Of a stretch of 64,000 nucleotides of DNA, positions 1-13,200 are shown in pieces. The first letter of the stretch is position 1; each line of letters begins with the position of its first letter. The stretch is from NCBI GenBank assembly GCA_949130485.1, contig OX422188.1:8602443-8666442 (forward strand), in the 5' to 3' direction. The position numbers and the translations under genes were made by a program. The stretch comes from Agelas oroides. Its lineage: Eukaryota; Porifera; Demospongiae; Agelasida; Agelasidae. The notes under the pieces were generated by a model. It worked only from the letters and a program-made list of their open reading frames with translations, was not told where the DNA came from and did no database searches.

Positions 1-106
1 CTCCTAACTTTATGGTTACCAAACATATAGAGTATGCCTATACAATGTGTAGGCTAAGCTATTCCATGACGGTAAAGGACTATCAATATACTGTTATTGT
101 CATCAC

Positions 107-3100
107 CTTGGTATTCGGTTTCTCTTTAGGACACACTCTGTGAGCTGAGTTTTGAGTCATCCCTGAAGACCTTAGCTGGTTTGTCACAGTGACATACTTA
201 TGATTCTCTGGAATATCGGCTCTCTTGCTGGTACATATATCCTCCACATTTGTTGGCTTAACTGCTGTAAAGAAGTTGGTGTCATTGCTAGCAGGTAAAG
301 GCTCCTCAGCACTACCAACAGCCACTTTCAGTGCATGCGAAGGTGTTGGATTTGTCGGCCTGAGCTCAGTGGGTGTGGCATTTCCCTGGGCATGATCTGG
401 TGTTGGATGAGAGGGCCTCAGATTGCTAAGTGAACTAACTGGGCCGACTTCATCTATCTCACTCTGTGTGGGAGACTCCAGCTCCTCGTGAGGGATGGTC
501 ATTGAAGCTAAGTGAAGGGTGGATGGAGTTGAGTGCCCCGAAGCAGACTGCTTTGAATCATGCCAAGGATGGGCTAGTTTTGATGCTAGAAATTTCAAGT
601 CAGGGGACTGACTTCGGAGATACTGTTTTCCATCCTCAGATTCAAAGTAGGGGGGGATATGATGATGTCTCAGTGCTTGCCGTGTGGCCTTAGCTTCTTC
701 CAGCTCCCACTTCACTGCCTCATTAACTCCAGTAGCTTTGTGTACCTTTGTCACTGGCTTGGTTGAAATTTGATCAGATTCCTTTGTCACTTCTTGTCTG
801 TACTTGTTAGGCAGCTCAGTTTTTTGCATTACTGCCTCATTAGTGAGGTGGCTACACCATTTCACTTGCAGTTCTTCAGCTGCTAGCTTTTCTTCATCAT
901 CCCTCTCATCCACAGGCTGTACAGACTCACCCTCCTGCTCCTGTTTCTGGCACCATTTGGTGTAAGCAGCGATACCACTCAAGAGTTGCATTCTGAGGCT
1001 GCTAGAAACTGGCTGCATGTGGAGAAACTGCCGAAACTGAATAGCTTCTGGCTGTATATATGACTTTGCTGCAAGTGGCTTTTCGTAACTTCCAATTATT
1101 AGACCTTTTCCAACCCCAACTCCAAATTTCTTCTTTTTTAGCTTTCCTTCTCTACCCTGCAGTCCAGGCAAGACACCATTTAGCTTCTGCATCACATCAC
1201 CAGAATGTGTTGAGTCACACTGTGAAGCCCTCAGATTCACAGGAACAATACTTTCCTCTTCATATGGTACCAAGCAAGATTTGCCACCACCTTCACATGG
1301 TTCTAACACAGTTGTGGATGTGCAGTGGGGCTCAGATGGTACATCTTCATGAAGAACAACAGCCCTTGTATTGCTCTTTGCTTTCATGATCACAGAACTC
1401 ACATTGTCATCTTTGAGCAGCTCAAACGAGGTACCATCAGCATGTACAACAAAGTATCGTGGATCGAACGCTGGATGCTTGGGTATTTCAGAACCACCTC
1501 CAAGGTCCACAGATCCTTGCCCTTCACGGTCCACAATGAAAGTGTTTCCAGAAAGATCGGAACCGTTTAAGATTTCACTACTCCCAGTGTGGTCTACGGT
1601 AAATGTGCTAGTGGGTTTGCCTTGTTGCATTCCTTCAGTTGGTGTGAAAACTGCTTTACCACTGGAGGCAATTTGAAGGAGATAGTCGTGTAACTTTGAC
1701 ACAGTGTAGCTACCATCTCTTGAGCAAGCAATTTCTGAACCATCTGGGAAGTGAAGCTTACAATTTCGAGATTCAGAGTGGTAAACTACTCGTGCAAAAC
1801 CTGGGCACTCGACCACAATTTCAGTAGGCTTCTCTGTGGGTGACGATGTTGCAGTTTTTTGTAGTGGAGATAAGCATGATGTAGTGAATCTTGTACCATC
1901 TGAGTGCTCTGCTATACAGGAGCCATCTGGACGATACAGCAGTGTCACACCATCTTCACGGATGATCAGAGCCTAGAGAGAGACAAGTATAAGGTGCAGT
2001 GAGACATCCGCATAAAACATAGAAATAAGTTGCACACATACATAAATTAAGCATGTTTTGATGCTCGAGACTATAACCCCAGGCCCAGCAAGTTAGCTTG
2101 CTATCAATCTGTGAATGATGTGCACTCAAATAACCAAACGTAAGTTAGCCCTCCATTCAAATGACCACTGAGTTAAGTTTGATAGACGTACTGTTGGTTC
2201 TTACATCGCTATATAGCCACAATGTATAAGTTAGATGCCTCAGACCCTCCCATATTTTGTTCAAGATACTACACTGTAGCTCTGTTGGATGTATTTGGTT
2301 GAGTGCACAACCATAATCTACAAACAAGCACTTACCTCTTTTGTGACAGGATCAGTAGCAGGGAATGATCCAACTTTAGGGAGTGGAACAATTTGGCATT
2401 GTCGACCAACAGGATCTGATTGCTCTTGTCTGCCACTCTCTTCCTCCTCCATGGGCCCATTGCCTTCTTCTGCAGTCTGACTGGCAGCCACAGTGGTTGA
2501 GGACTCGTCCTGTGACTTCCAGAGGTACTTTTGTCCACTTGAAGATGTCACCATCCAGATGTTCCTTTCCATCGTCTTTGGCTTTTCTAAAGCAGCTGCA
2601 GCCTTGTCTGTATCAGCAAATGATACCTTTGTAGCTGATTCAATACGTGCAGGGGCCTCAGTGAGAACCTTCTCCAACTCTTGTGTCACCCCCTGATAAT
2701 TTACACTAGCTACAGCTTGCGTAAAATGCTCAGCTTCTCCCTGTGTTGCAGTACGATAAGTGCTTCCATCAGCACACTCAATGATGACTGCATCATCCAA
2801 CAAGGTACGAACTACTAACCCACCTGGAAGATAGTAGCGTTGTTTCTCCGTGAATGCTGCCTTCAGGAGGTGTTCCTCATCTCTTTGCATTCCCTTGGTT
2901 TTAGTAACATAGCTCTGTCTGATAACTATGTACCCATCACTGCCATCACTCAACGATGCGTCAGCTTCAAGATCTACCATGCTCTGGCAGTGAACTTGCA
3001 GCCCATAGGGCATACTTGCAAACAGCTGCTGGTACTTGTTGTGTCGTGAAATTGTATTCTGTTGCTCTTGAAACTTGGTTTTGGCTGCCTTCCTTTCTTT

Positions 3101-6100
3101 ATCACGTTGCTCTTCAAGCAGTCTCTGTTGCTCTAAGAGCTGCTGTTGCTGCTCTTGCTGTTTCTTACTCAACTTTTGTGATGACGCTCCCTGCTGAGAC
3201 TGTGGACGAGAGCCCAACGATGAATCAGGCCTACTGGCTCTGTCCAAAATGTTGGGTCGAGGGGGGTTGTATGGACGTTCACCATTTCCTTTTGGGCCAT
3301 AATGACTGAGAGCCAGAGACAGGCTGTTGTTAAATGAGGCATAAAGAAATGCAAAAGCAACAGACGGTGGAGGCTGTGGAATACCAGCGATGACTACAGG
3401 TGGTGGCTTCTCTCCATCTTCACTTCCAGCGTCTCCTTTCTCTCCATCATTGGCTATTTGTGTGTTATCCTTTGATTCCACTTCTTGATCCTTGGTCTGG
3501 TCATCACTTTGCCAGACTAAGGATGCTGTGATTGTGTGCCCTCGGTTTAAGAGTGACATATTCACCTTCATTGGGCCTTCAACAAATTGGCAGTGCTCAG
3601 TACGAATCTGGGATCCATCAGCAGTGAACTGGGTGGTAACAGACCCCTTGGTTAGAAGGACTGTGTCTCCAACATCGTATGCTGGAAAGAGCTTTTGCTC
3701 CTCAAATTCAGGAAGAGATGCTGTAACATCATGAGTGGAAACGGCTGGTGTGCATTCCTTTGAACCCAGTTTGTTTCTCTTGCCTGGGGTTGATCTACCG
3801 GCGGAAGGAGTCTTCTTTGCACTTGATATAGCACTACCCTTCTTGCTACCTTTAGCACTGCTTTTTGGATCATCATTACTGGGTGATGTCTCTTCTTCTT
3901 GCTTCATAGCCTCCAACTTTTGTTCAATCAATTTTTGCCTTTCAGCATCATAGGCTTTCTTTCTTTCAACATCATACGCAACAGCTTTATCAACTAGAGA
4001 GCCAAAATGTTCCGCCACATGCTCCAGGTAATGGTGAAAGCCCACCCGGGAGTGTGCCTGTGAGCTCCAATCATACTTGTGAATTGGGTTGCCATCAAAG
4101 CCAGTGTGAACAACGAGAACAACAGACTGACTCTGGTAGTGACGAAACACTTCAATGTAGGGATGTGTTTGCTGTAGGCTCTGAAGCAGCTGCAGCAATG
4201 CTTCCTTCTTGAGCAGCTCACAGAAGGAATACGTCTCAAGGCTATAATGGGGCTCTGGCAGGTCAAGATCACACTGCTGTGAGGAAAGGGTATCATCACC
4301 ACCCTCACAAGGGTCAGAAGAAACCATATCGGTGGCTTCAGAAACTGGCACTAGAGCTTTACTTGCTCCACTGCTCTCCTTTAGTGAAAAGCTGAATGGA
4401 TAGTCAAAAAGCAAAATTGTGTTCACCTGCTTCTCTTCATGGGAACATAGCATTGGGGCAGTGGAGGCATTTGATAGGTGGATGTGCTCTAGTGAGAGCA
4501 AAATCATGGCGTGGTTCAGGAAAGTGTGAGAAATGTCACTTGTCAAGCAAAAATGCTCCAGTGAATGAAGCTTTGCACTTTGCTTCATTGCTTCTTCGCA
4601 AGGAACGACTGGTGGAGTTAGGATTGACATCAAGATGGAGAGCTGGTTAGTTGCATTTTCTGATGTCAAGATTTGTAGCTGCGGTGAGTTTTGGAGATGA
4701 AATAGCCTCCTCATGGAGTCATCACCACTTGGTATAACAACACAGGATGGTTTTGATAGCTGAGATTTTGCATCGTCTGACAGCAGTTCCTGTGTGAGAA
4801 AGTAGCCAGGCAATAAATGTGGATAGTGACAAAATTAACATGAGTCATAAGTGTATAAAAGATTTATGTCCCAAAATGTAATGATTCTCCGGTAACAAAC
4901 TGTTTTGAGGTTACAGATAACCGAGTCCCATGCCCCCGCTCTCATTGCTTGCAGTATGCATGCAAGTGATTAAAGCTGGGAGCGTGAGAGTTTGGTAACG
5001 ATCATAGAGGCTAAGTAAAACCTACTACTACATACCTGCTTATCTTTGGCTGGCAGGACCAGTCCTGCAATGGAATTGTTGATCCCCGCCATAATGGCAG
5101 GGTCAACCCCATTCACTGTGCTTTGAGAGTCAAGGAGGCTTTTGCCACCCGATAGCGTGGCTGAAACCTGCACAGTTCCAGAAAAAATGACAGAATTGGC
5201 ATGAGCCTGAGAATGTATACTTACTGTATGGAGTGCTAGCTGTTTCAATAAAGGCTTCACAGAGTACTCTCTCCTATACATATATACATGTTGCTCCTTG
5301 AAGTCTCATAAATGGAGGGGAACACTATCTGGGAACAATGCTATTATATGATGATTTACCTACCTATCACCACTACATTATCTTATTGCATTACCAATCT
5401 TTTCTATGTGCATACATACAATCATACATGTATACTCACCTGTTCCACCATGCAATGGAGCATAAGTGGTATGCTGCAGCATGAGTCAGGGACATATCCC
5501 ATCAGGGCTTTGTACCAGCGCATGTCCACAGTAGGAACCCTGTAAGTAGGTCAACAGGTGGCCACAAGGTAAAGGCCTCAATAAATAGACATATTTTCAC
5601 TTGCCTATGGCTTGGGGGAAAATGGAAGGTATTAGGGGATACACATCATCAGATCATCTATTTCCCATAACTGCAAGTTCAAGGGGTAGCTTAACATAGG
5701 GTTGTGTATATTATTATATGAAGTACGTAGTGGGCACTATATATGCAGTCTACATACACTTCAACAGGCTGCTTATCCCCAGGCTGTGCATCATCACCCA
5801 GTCCCTGACTGCCCAGTGGGAGGGAGAAAATGTCCAGGTAGCCAATGTAGTGCTGGTACTGCTTCTGCTGCTCCAGCAGGAGGTAGATACGGTGGGCAAG
5901 AGTGTCAAACAATGACTGCCCATATCGAACCTGAGTATGGGAGAGTACCTATCATAGAAAACAGCCTGGGAAGTAAAGACGCCTTTTTCCCCTCATTGCA
6001 TACCTTCTCCTCGCTGTTGTCAGGCACCCCCACCTGAGTCACCTCCAGGTCTAGCCTGGCCATGTCCCTCAGCATGGACCCACTGGGAGTGGCCTTGACA

Positions 6101-9100
6101 CTGCAATTGATCTCCTCCCAGAACTGCTGCAGGAAGACCGTCTGATGTTGCAGCTCCGATATCTCTTCCTCTTCACCCAGCCCGTCTAGTGATTGAAGAG
6201 CAAACAGTACAGTATACATTATACTACCGTCAGCAGATTAAGATCAGACCATTGACTGTTCATGCAGGTGAGGGATAATCAGAAGCATTTACTTCATCAA
6301 AAGATGCAATTTGAAAACAGCCGCGCCACTTTCAAATGTTTCTGACACCTCTGCACACTGCTGAAACCTAATAATATATGTACTACAATTATGTAGGACA
6401 AACTGTTCACTCTTAATTGCAGGTCGGAATTTCACAAGCTGGTTTCTAATAATGTAAGCTCGAAAGATCATCTACGAGTTGGAGAGCCAGATTTGTTGGA
6501 TCTGATTAGGAAAATTAACCTATTATGCCAGCATAATTCTTGATGCTCAGAAGTACCTATTATTCCCCAAATTATGCTAGCATAATCTACCAAGGCCTAG
6601 TAACAACAGTTTCAATGCAACAACTTCTATAATGTTTGTGTCAACACATGTAAATAATGAGACCATTTTCACAGAAAATAGTGACATCACGTAAAAGATT
6701 GGTATGATTACAGAAATGGAGTACAACATAGTTTGTTTAAGGCTCTGAAATGTCAGACTTTTACTTCCTGTTTAGAACCATTTACAGTGATGGGGCCAAT
6801 GTATACATATCATTGTGGACAGCTCAAGTGGCACTTTAGAAGGAGCAAGCACTCCTGTTACCCTGGTGTAAAAGTAACTCATCCAGGCATCACCTAGCTT
6901 AACCATCGATTTCTGTTTCTTACCCCCAAATTAGTGCCCACTTAGACTGTTTCTAGCACTTATGTCATTAGAATATATATATATATAGTACATGCAGCTT
7001 CTCTAGTTACTGCAGTTTTGCTATATACGCACTTGCAGTCTGGTGGGTCTCTTCTTGACCTTTGACCTTGACCAGTGCATTTGCGGTGAGTTTCAACGCT
7101 GTGAGATGTTGAAACACTTCAGCTGAGGTGAATCCTTTCAGCAGGAAGTAGCAGCTGGGACCAACAGCAGGCTCATCATCTGGTGGGTGAGGTATAGGAC
7201 CAGGTCAACATGACATCAACTGCATTAATTATAGACTATAACATTGCAGTGTTTATGCAGGAGATCAGTTCTCTACTTCACATGCTGTTATAGTAGTGGT
7301 GGTACGTAAGCAGGAAATTGGTACCATGAGACATCATGACCCAAATAGATTGACACATTTTGAGTGGGTATGTGTCACTTGTGGTTGAGGCTAGTAATGG
7401 TACAAAATAAAGCATGGTAAAGTATGGAAGTATAACGTGCTCCACAAGCACAAAGCATGGTATAAACCATCTTTGCAAAGTACATTGTGCTCCCCAAAGT
7501 ATAATAATTATGTGATCTTTCCTCACCAATGTACTTAGAGTCTAGATCTTCTTCTCCTCTCTTCTTCATGCTGGTGGCAGGCTTCTGGGGCACCGACACA
7601 GCAGGAGTGGCCTCCATTGCTGGGGTCTCCTTCCCCTTCTTCCCTCCTGCCATCTTGCTTGTTCGGCCACTTCCTGCCATCTTGCTTGTCCGACCACTCC
7701 CTGCCACTCCCTTCTTGCCCCCTTTTGCATCTGCACCAGGTTTCTGCTGTTTAGAGGCCTCCTCAGCTTCCTGATAGAAGGAAAATGGTACACTGCAGTT
7801 GGTCACATTTGGTACATAACAACACACCACATAGGATGCATATGTGCACACACACACCTTCTTCAGGGCATCCATAGTGATGTCCTGCGTCCTTCTCCTC
7901 AGTATCTTGTATTTCAACATCTTGGCTACTAGGGCTGGAGGTACCCCACCCCCTTGCAATGCAGATACCACATGCTCACATACCTATATGCATGAAATAG
8001 AACACATATACACAAGTAAACCCTGACATACAGTGTCTATTCTATTATAACAGATATACTCCAAAAAACTTCATAGGGCATCGATACGTTGTATTGTTGC
8101 TGTGTAATATACGAAGTTTTTCAATATATTCTGTTACAATACTGTGACTAATTCAGCGAAACTTCAGACGAGAGACTTGGCTGTTGGAGAGCCATCATAA
8201 CAGAAATACTAATTACAACTCTATAAGACAAATGCAAGGTATTTGCCTATATCCAAAGTGATTACACAGTAAAAAAAAAAACCAACCCAACCAGCTAGAA
8301 ACATCACGTTTCATAGCACGGTGCATTGCCTCTTACCTCCACATGCAGAGGTTTTTCCACAGGTGCAGTGGAACCTTGCTTGCTTTTCTTCCCTCCTCCT
8401 CCCCCTGCCGATGCTGATGCTAGCTTAGCATCCTCCCGAGCCTAGACAAGTGCAAGCAGTTCATTATTCAAATCATGCAAAAAGCACTGCTATTGCAGGA
8501 AACTAATGTTTCAATATGGGCTTAACACAGTAATTGCCTGATCTGGTGAAGTTTGTGAATTTGTCAAGACAGTCTGGGAACATGCAAGAACCTACGTAAA
8601 TATACCTACTTACAGATTGTAGCATGCTTTCTTTGTCAATGACTGCAAATTTCCTGCGGTTCCCTCCATCAGCTGTGGCCACCAGAGCTTGCAGGTGAGG
8701 CTCAGTTAGAGGTTGGTCTGGAGCAAGAAACACCAGACAGGGGCTCCAGCAGTCCTGTGTGTGTGGGGAGGGATTAGGGAACAAACAACAACCACATCTA
8801 AGCAAGCCCAGATCAGTGAGTACAATGTTTATCCATGGTATACATCCATCACAGCTTGTCAGTAAAAAATAGTTGCATCCTCTGCATGTATGATGACTTT
8901 CATTCTGGTATAATCCGAGGACTACACATGGGAGATGAGCCAGGCTAGAGTATCTGGCAGTTCAGTTGCTACTACAAGTATATATTCTGACACAATACAG
9001 TGGTGTTGCCTATAGCTAACTTGCTTCATGTAGCTAAATGCTGAGTGGGATAAGCTACCCTGAGACTGAGTAAAGACTGCTTACAGCTAGACTACGGTTG

Positions 9101-9495
9101 ACTGACTCAATACACAAGGCTCAATATCCTCTGCAAAATCTGTCAGATGAGGCAACAAAGCTTGTGCTGCTCGTCAATAAATATGCCCAAGGCTACAGGT
9201 ATGGGGCTTGCATGTCCTCACTCTCATCAAACAGACTGTGTACAATGTACCAGCCGGATCTGGGAAGGATTATTTTCAGCATATCACCCACGTTATAAAG
9301 CAAACCATGTGGAAGCAGGCCAGCAGATACAACACAGCGGTCACACAGACCCGAAGCCCCTTGCTATCAGAAAGGCCTCTATTGCAAAATGCACGGAATC
9401 AGGTAACTTACATCGTCCACCGCCTCGTTTAACAGCCCTTCTTCCCAGTTACTGGTTTCCGCCGAAGCTTTGCTGCCCTTCTTCGCTTTGGACAT
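107..9495 (-). CDS. SPAG17: SPAG17 (sperm-associated antigen 17 / PF6), 3' end beyond left edge
   Basis: Axonemal central-pair (C1a projection) scaffold needed for ciliary and flagellar beating. Twelve coding exons, read right to left: 9412-9495, 8614-8754, 8337-8441, 7858-7983, 7527-7770, 7033-7179, 6004-6185, 5758-5930, 5440-5539, 5036-5167, 2336-4789 and 107-1972. Together they give 1918 codons with every phase matching. The last visible exon ends at a GTGATG donor, so roughly 300 residues, probably including the C-terminal MSP-like part, lie outside. Family landmarks: KYI-DDEP at the exon 5/6 junction, VDMRWYKAL and PLMLHCMVEQ in exon 9, a glutamine-rich coiled coil near 3050-3190, and repeated DGT/DGS strand motifs (for example REDGVTLLYRPDGS) in the last two exons. 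Start ATG at 9493-9495 opens a lysine-rich N terminus. Exon 5 has a small tandem repeat (SGRTSKMAG). The exon 6 donor (GTGCGT) is the least certain boundary. Confidence 0.93.
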
Positions 9496-9623
9496 GCTTG
9501 AACGGTGTCCAACAAAAGGGCAATTTACGTTGCTAGGCAACAGAAAAGGAGGCGTGACATAACACTCGAGCGAGCTCCGTGGAATGTGGGTGGGGCTACG
9601 CAAAGTTGCACTTAGGCCAGGGC

Positions 9624-9690
9624 AGTCTCGCATAGCCAGACTCTCACACGAAAAACGGGAGAGAGTCTGGTGACTCTCGCATATTGAGTT
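9624..9690. repeat. Short fold-back element, subfamily B (TAGTCTCGC...AGCCAGACTCT)
   Basis: Imperfect hairpin: AGCCAGACTCTC pairs with GAGAGAGTCTGG around a loop containing ACACGAAAAACGGG. It is the inverted counterpart of the element at 10003-10082, whose loop is the reverse complement. It lies in the SPAG17 upstream region. Confidence 0.75.
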
Positions 9691-9789
9691 TGTGTTGCGC
9701 TGTCAGTAAGTCAGTAGGTAATTAAGTAGGTGCGAACAAGTGTGCATTTGACAGGGAAGTCATTGAAGCCAGACCATAGATACTATATT

Positions 9790-10195
9790 CCAACCACCTG
9801 AAGGAACTGCAAAATTGATGCATGTTCGCAGGGGTTCATAATTTCCTAGGGAGTTTGGAATGGGGGTGCAGGATTCCGTATTCCCTGAAGGGAAGCCAAA
9901 TTTTGTAGGGAATTTTACTCGGGGATACCGAATTCCCGGGTCGTGCAGATTTCCTGTCGGACACCGGCTAGAGCTGCAAGGCAAATTGCACTGAGGAGGA
10001 GTAGTCTCGCGGAGCCAGACTCTCAGTCTCGCGGAGCCAGACTCTCCCGCTTTTCGTGTGAGAGTCTGGCTCCGCGAGACTAGAGGAGGAGGAAGGTGAG
10101 AGGAAGCAACCCGACGGTCATCTTACATCCGGTCTGGCACATTGTTTTAAAACTGCGAACATGCATCAATTTTGCAGTTCCTTCAGGTGGTGTGG
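9790..10195. repeat. Fold-back with 42-nt inverted arms
   Basis: Left arm 9790-9831 is the reverse complement of 10153-10195 with about one mismatch and one indel near the outer end. The roughly 320 bp between the arms contains the hairpin at 10003-10082. The right arm ends about 48 bp before the TMEM179-like start codon, so it probably lies in its 5' UTR or core promoter. Confidence 0.8.
10003..10082. repeat. Short fold-back element, subfamily B, with internally duplicated left arm
   Basis: The left arm (TCTCGCGGAGCCAGACTCTC) occurs twice in direct tandem and pairs with a single right arm GAGAGTCTGGCTCCGCGAGA ending in CTA. The loop is CCGCTTTTCGTGT. It is the same subfamily as 9624-9690. 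Confidence 0.8.
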
Positions 10196-10242
10196 AGACG
10201 ACAGGCTACACTTTGGAGTGCAATATACAACTAACCTGGAGA

Positions 10243-13200
10243 ATGGATGCCCCGACACCAGCCGCACCACCGAAGCAAAATCGCTCGAAGCTGTTACTAA
10301 ATGGACGGTCGCGCTTGTTCCACTGCATCATGGCGGTCGTATACTTTACCGTTCTGTTAACTGCTGTTATCTCCTTTGGTACCTTCGCCACGAAGCAGAA
10401 TGAAGTCGCATCACTGGGTCGGGCTGGATGTATTCTACATGCAACGTTTGATGGATCAGTTAATACCGTCTCCGGACTGATCAACATACAGCTAGGTCAA
10501 AACGCAAGCACTTGTCTGTTTTCAATTTGGGGAGAAGTCATCGTGGCGTGTGGTGCACTGGCAATGTTCATAATGGCAATTGTTGTAGCAATTTTGGGCA
10601 TCCAGGCGTAAGTTTTCTTTGACAAGCTGGGATATTTTGCATGCCTGATGATCATTCATTCTTCTTTTCCCCGAATACTATACATGCATCCACAACACAG
10701 AACATCTCTCATATTGGCACTGGTCAACCTTGTCCTCATAACACCTTGCATCTTGCTGGCTCTTTCAGTCAGCTCAGTCATCACTGCGGGGCTTACTGCA
10801 ACATGCAATGCATTTGTTGATGGTGCAGCGGCTACCAACAGGAATGCTGGCCAGTAAGTCGGCCTGTATGAATTATGCATGCGGTAATACTAGCAGTATA
10901 GCATTAAATTGAAGTAATGTAGGTTCAAAGTGCATGCTAACCCCAATATTTACCACTGTGCACAACAGTTAATTCAAACCTATTAATTTTGGGTTAAAAT
11001 ATTTTATGCAACACGCAACTGCAAGCTAACTTGTATATTATCTCTTCTATGTGATATGTAAGCATCATGCATGCTTATACAATAATATTGGGAGCTTAAT
11101 ATACAAGAGAAACATTACATAGCATTTTGTTTATTTTCTACTTAAACAATAAGTCATGCCACTGTAGTTGCTCACTGGCTTCCAAACCAACACCTTGATT
11201 TAAATTGTCAGTCTCCATCAATAAGCAGACCCCAAATAAGGTTATGTCTGTATACTGTCACTGCCAATGAATCCTTGTAAATGTTTACAAAGTGCAGTAA
11301 CATGACTCGCATGCTGTTCATCTTTGGATTTTTATACATCTTGAAGCCAAAATTTTGAAACAGGTAGCGTGCTCTGGTCATAGCTAATTGTTTTCTTCTT
11401 TCTCAGATGCCAAAACCACTCTTTCATCATGCAACAAAATCAACAGCTTTTCTTCTACACTCGGATCAACATTGCAAAGGTCTGCATTCTAGATAATAGT
11501 AAAAAAAAACTAGCACACTTCTAATTCTAGAAACTTTTACCTCCGAAAGGGATGATGATTGATACAGTAGCTCTACATGTCAAGGGGTGTGACCAATTTC
11601 ACCTGCATGCACTGTAGCCGTTTCGGAGCAAATATATATTATTCCAACTCAACGAGCAGTATAACAATGGACCGAGTACAATGGAACACAATGGGCTTTT
11701 ATACCCTGCATACATACTAAATATAGCAGCATACATACTAAATATAGCAGCATACATCATAGCTATTAATAGTCAGTCATACCACATCTCCCCTTTTAAG
11801 CCAGTCTCTCGGGAGGGTGGATTGGCGTTCCAGTTTGCAACCTGGTCATGATAGTTCGGGTTGCTTCAACCGGATGTTGTGCCTGTTCGGTTGTTGAATC
11901 GTTCTCGATTAAATCGGGCATGGGCTTGAGCTGATGGCGATTTCTACGAATCTGTCCAGATGGTATATCAACCAAGTATGTTCGGTTGTTGAATCGTTCT
12001 CGATTAAATCGGGCATGGGCTTGAGCTGATGGTAACCCAGACATTCGTGTCATCAGGTAGAGATGGCAAGTCCTGTACTCGGTGACGCTTGTTGAAGCCG
12101 TACTCTTGCCTCTCTTTGAAGGTTCGGTTCATCTTCTGGAACTCCGAGAGGTATGGCCACTTGGGGATAAGCTGCTCGTCTGTTTGAGGTAGTGGTGTTC
12201 GGATTTGTCTTCCCATGAGCAACTCCGCAGGACTTAGATTGCACCAAGGCAAGGGTGTAGCCCGGTAACTCAAGAGAGCCATACACATGTCGCCAGACTT
12301 CTTTAGCATCTGTTTCACAGTTTGCACTGTGCGTTCAGCTTGACCGTTGCTTTGCGGGTATCGAGGGCTGCTGGTCACAAGGCGAAATCCATACGACTCT
12401 GCGAAAGTGGCAAACTCTTGGGATGCATACTGAGGACCATTGTCGCTCCTCACCACTTCCGGAATACCATGTCGAGAGAAGATAGACTTGAGAGCTGCAA
12501 TGACTGCAGTGGAGGTTGTAGTGGATAGTTTGATAACTTCTGGATAGCGTGAAAAGTAGTCCACGGCCACAAGGTAGTGGTCTCGGTTCACCTCAAACAG
12601 GTCGGACCCAACCACTTGCCAGGGGTAGTCAGGTAGAGGGGTTGTGACCAAAGGCTCCTTCCTTTGGCTAGCTGCTTTGGCACACTCTGAGCACTGCTGG
12701 ACCATTTGCTTGATCTGCTTCAAGATCCCTGGCCACCAGACTGATGACGTTGTTCGCATGCGGCATCGCTCAATTCCCTGATGGCCTTCATGGATTTTCT
12801 CCAAGGTCTCTCTCCGTAGGGCTGCTGGGACCACAATACGATGGTTGAACAGTAGTAGATCATGGTTCACTGTGAGTGAGTTCCTGTTTTGCCAGTACGG
12901 CATCAGCTCTGGTGCAACCAAATGTTTTTCTGGCCAGCTGGTTTGGCAGTATGTTCGAATTCGAGCACAAACAGCATCGTGTGCTTGGGCATCACGGTAA
13001 GCCTCTAAACGTTGCACACTTGCTGGCAAGGTGGATATGACTGTTCCCACAAATGTCTCCACCATCTCCTCCTCCATGGATTGGGACAACTCTTGCGTTT
13101 CCAGGTGTGGTGCTCGAGAGAGAGCATCTGCCGTGTACAGCAGTTTCCCTGGGATATGCTGGATTGAATAGTCAAATCGCGCCAGTCTCAGTCGGAACCG

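Larger units (their letters stand above)
9496..10242. promoter_or_regulatory. Divergent intergenic region between SPAG17 and the TMEM179-like gene
   Basis: The two start codons point away from each other across 747 bp, so this stretch must hold both promoters and 5' UTRs. It is full of fold-back DNA: a pair of 42-nt inverted arms (9790-9831 and 10153-10195) and two oppositely oriented copies of a short hairpin element (9624-9690 and 10003-10082). No TATA box or other defined promoter motif could be assigned with confidence. Confidence 0.5.

Noticed and set aside
9098..9536. Plus-strand frames of 66-129 aa across the SPAG17 first exon and first intron
   Set aside because: No splice or start context; they overlap the SPAG17 start on the other strand and look like chance frames.
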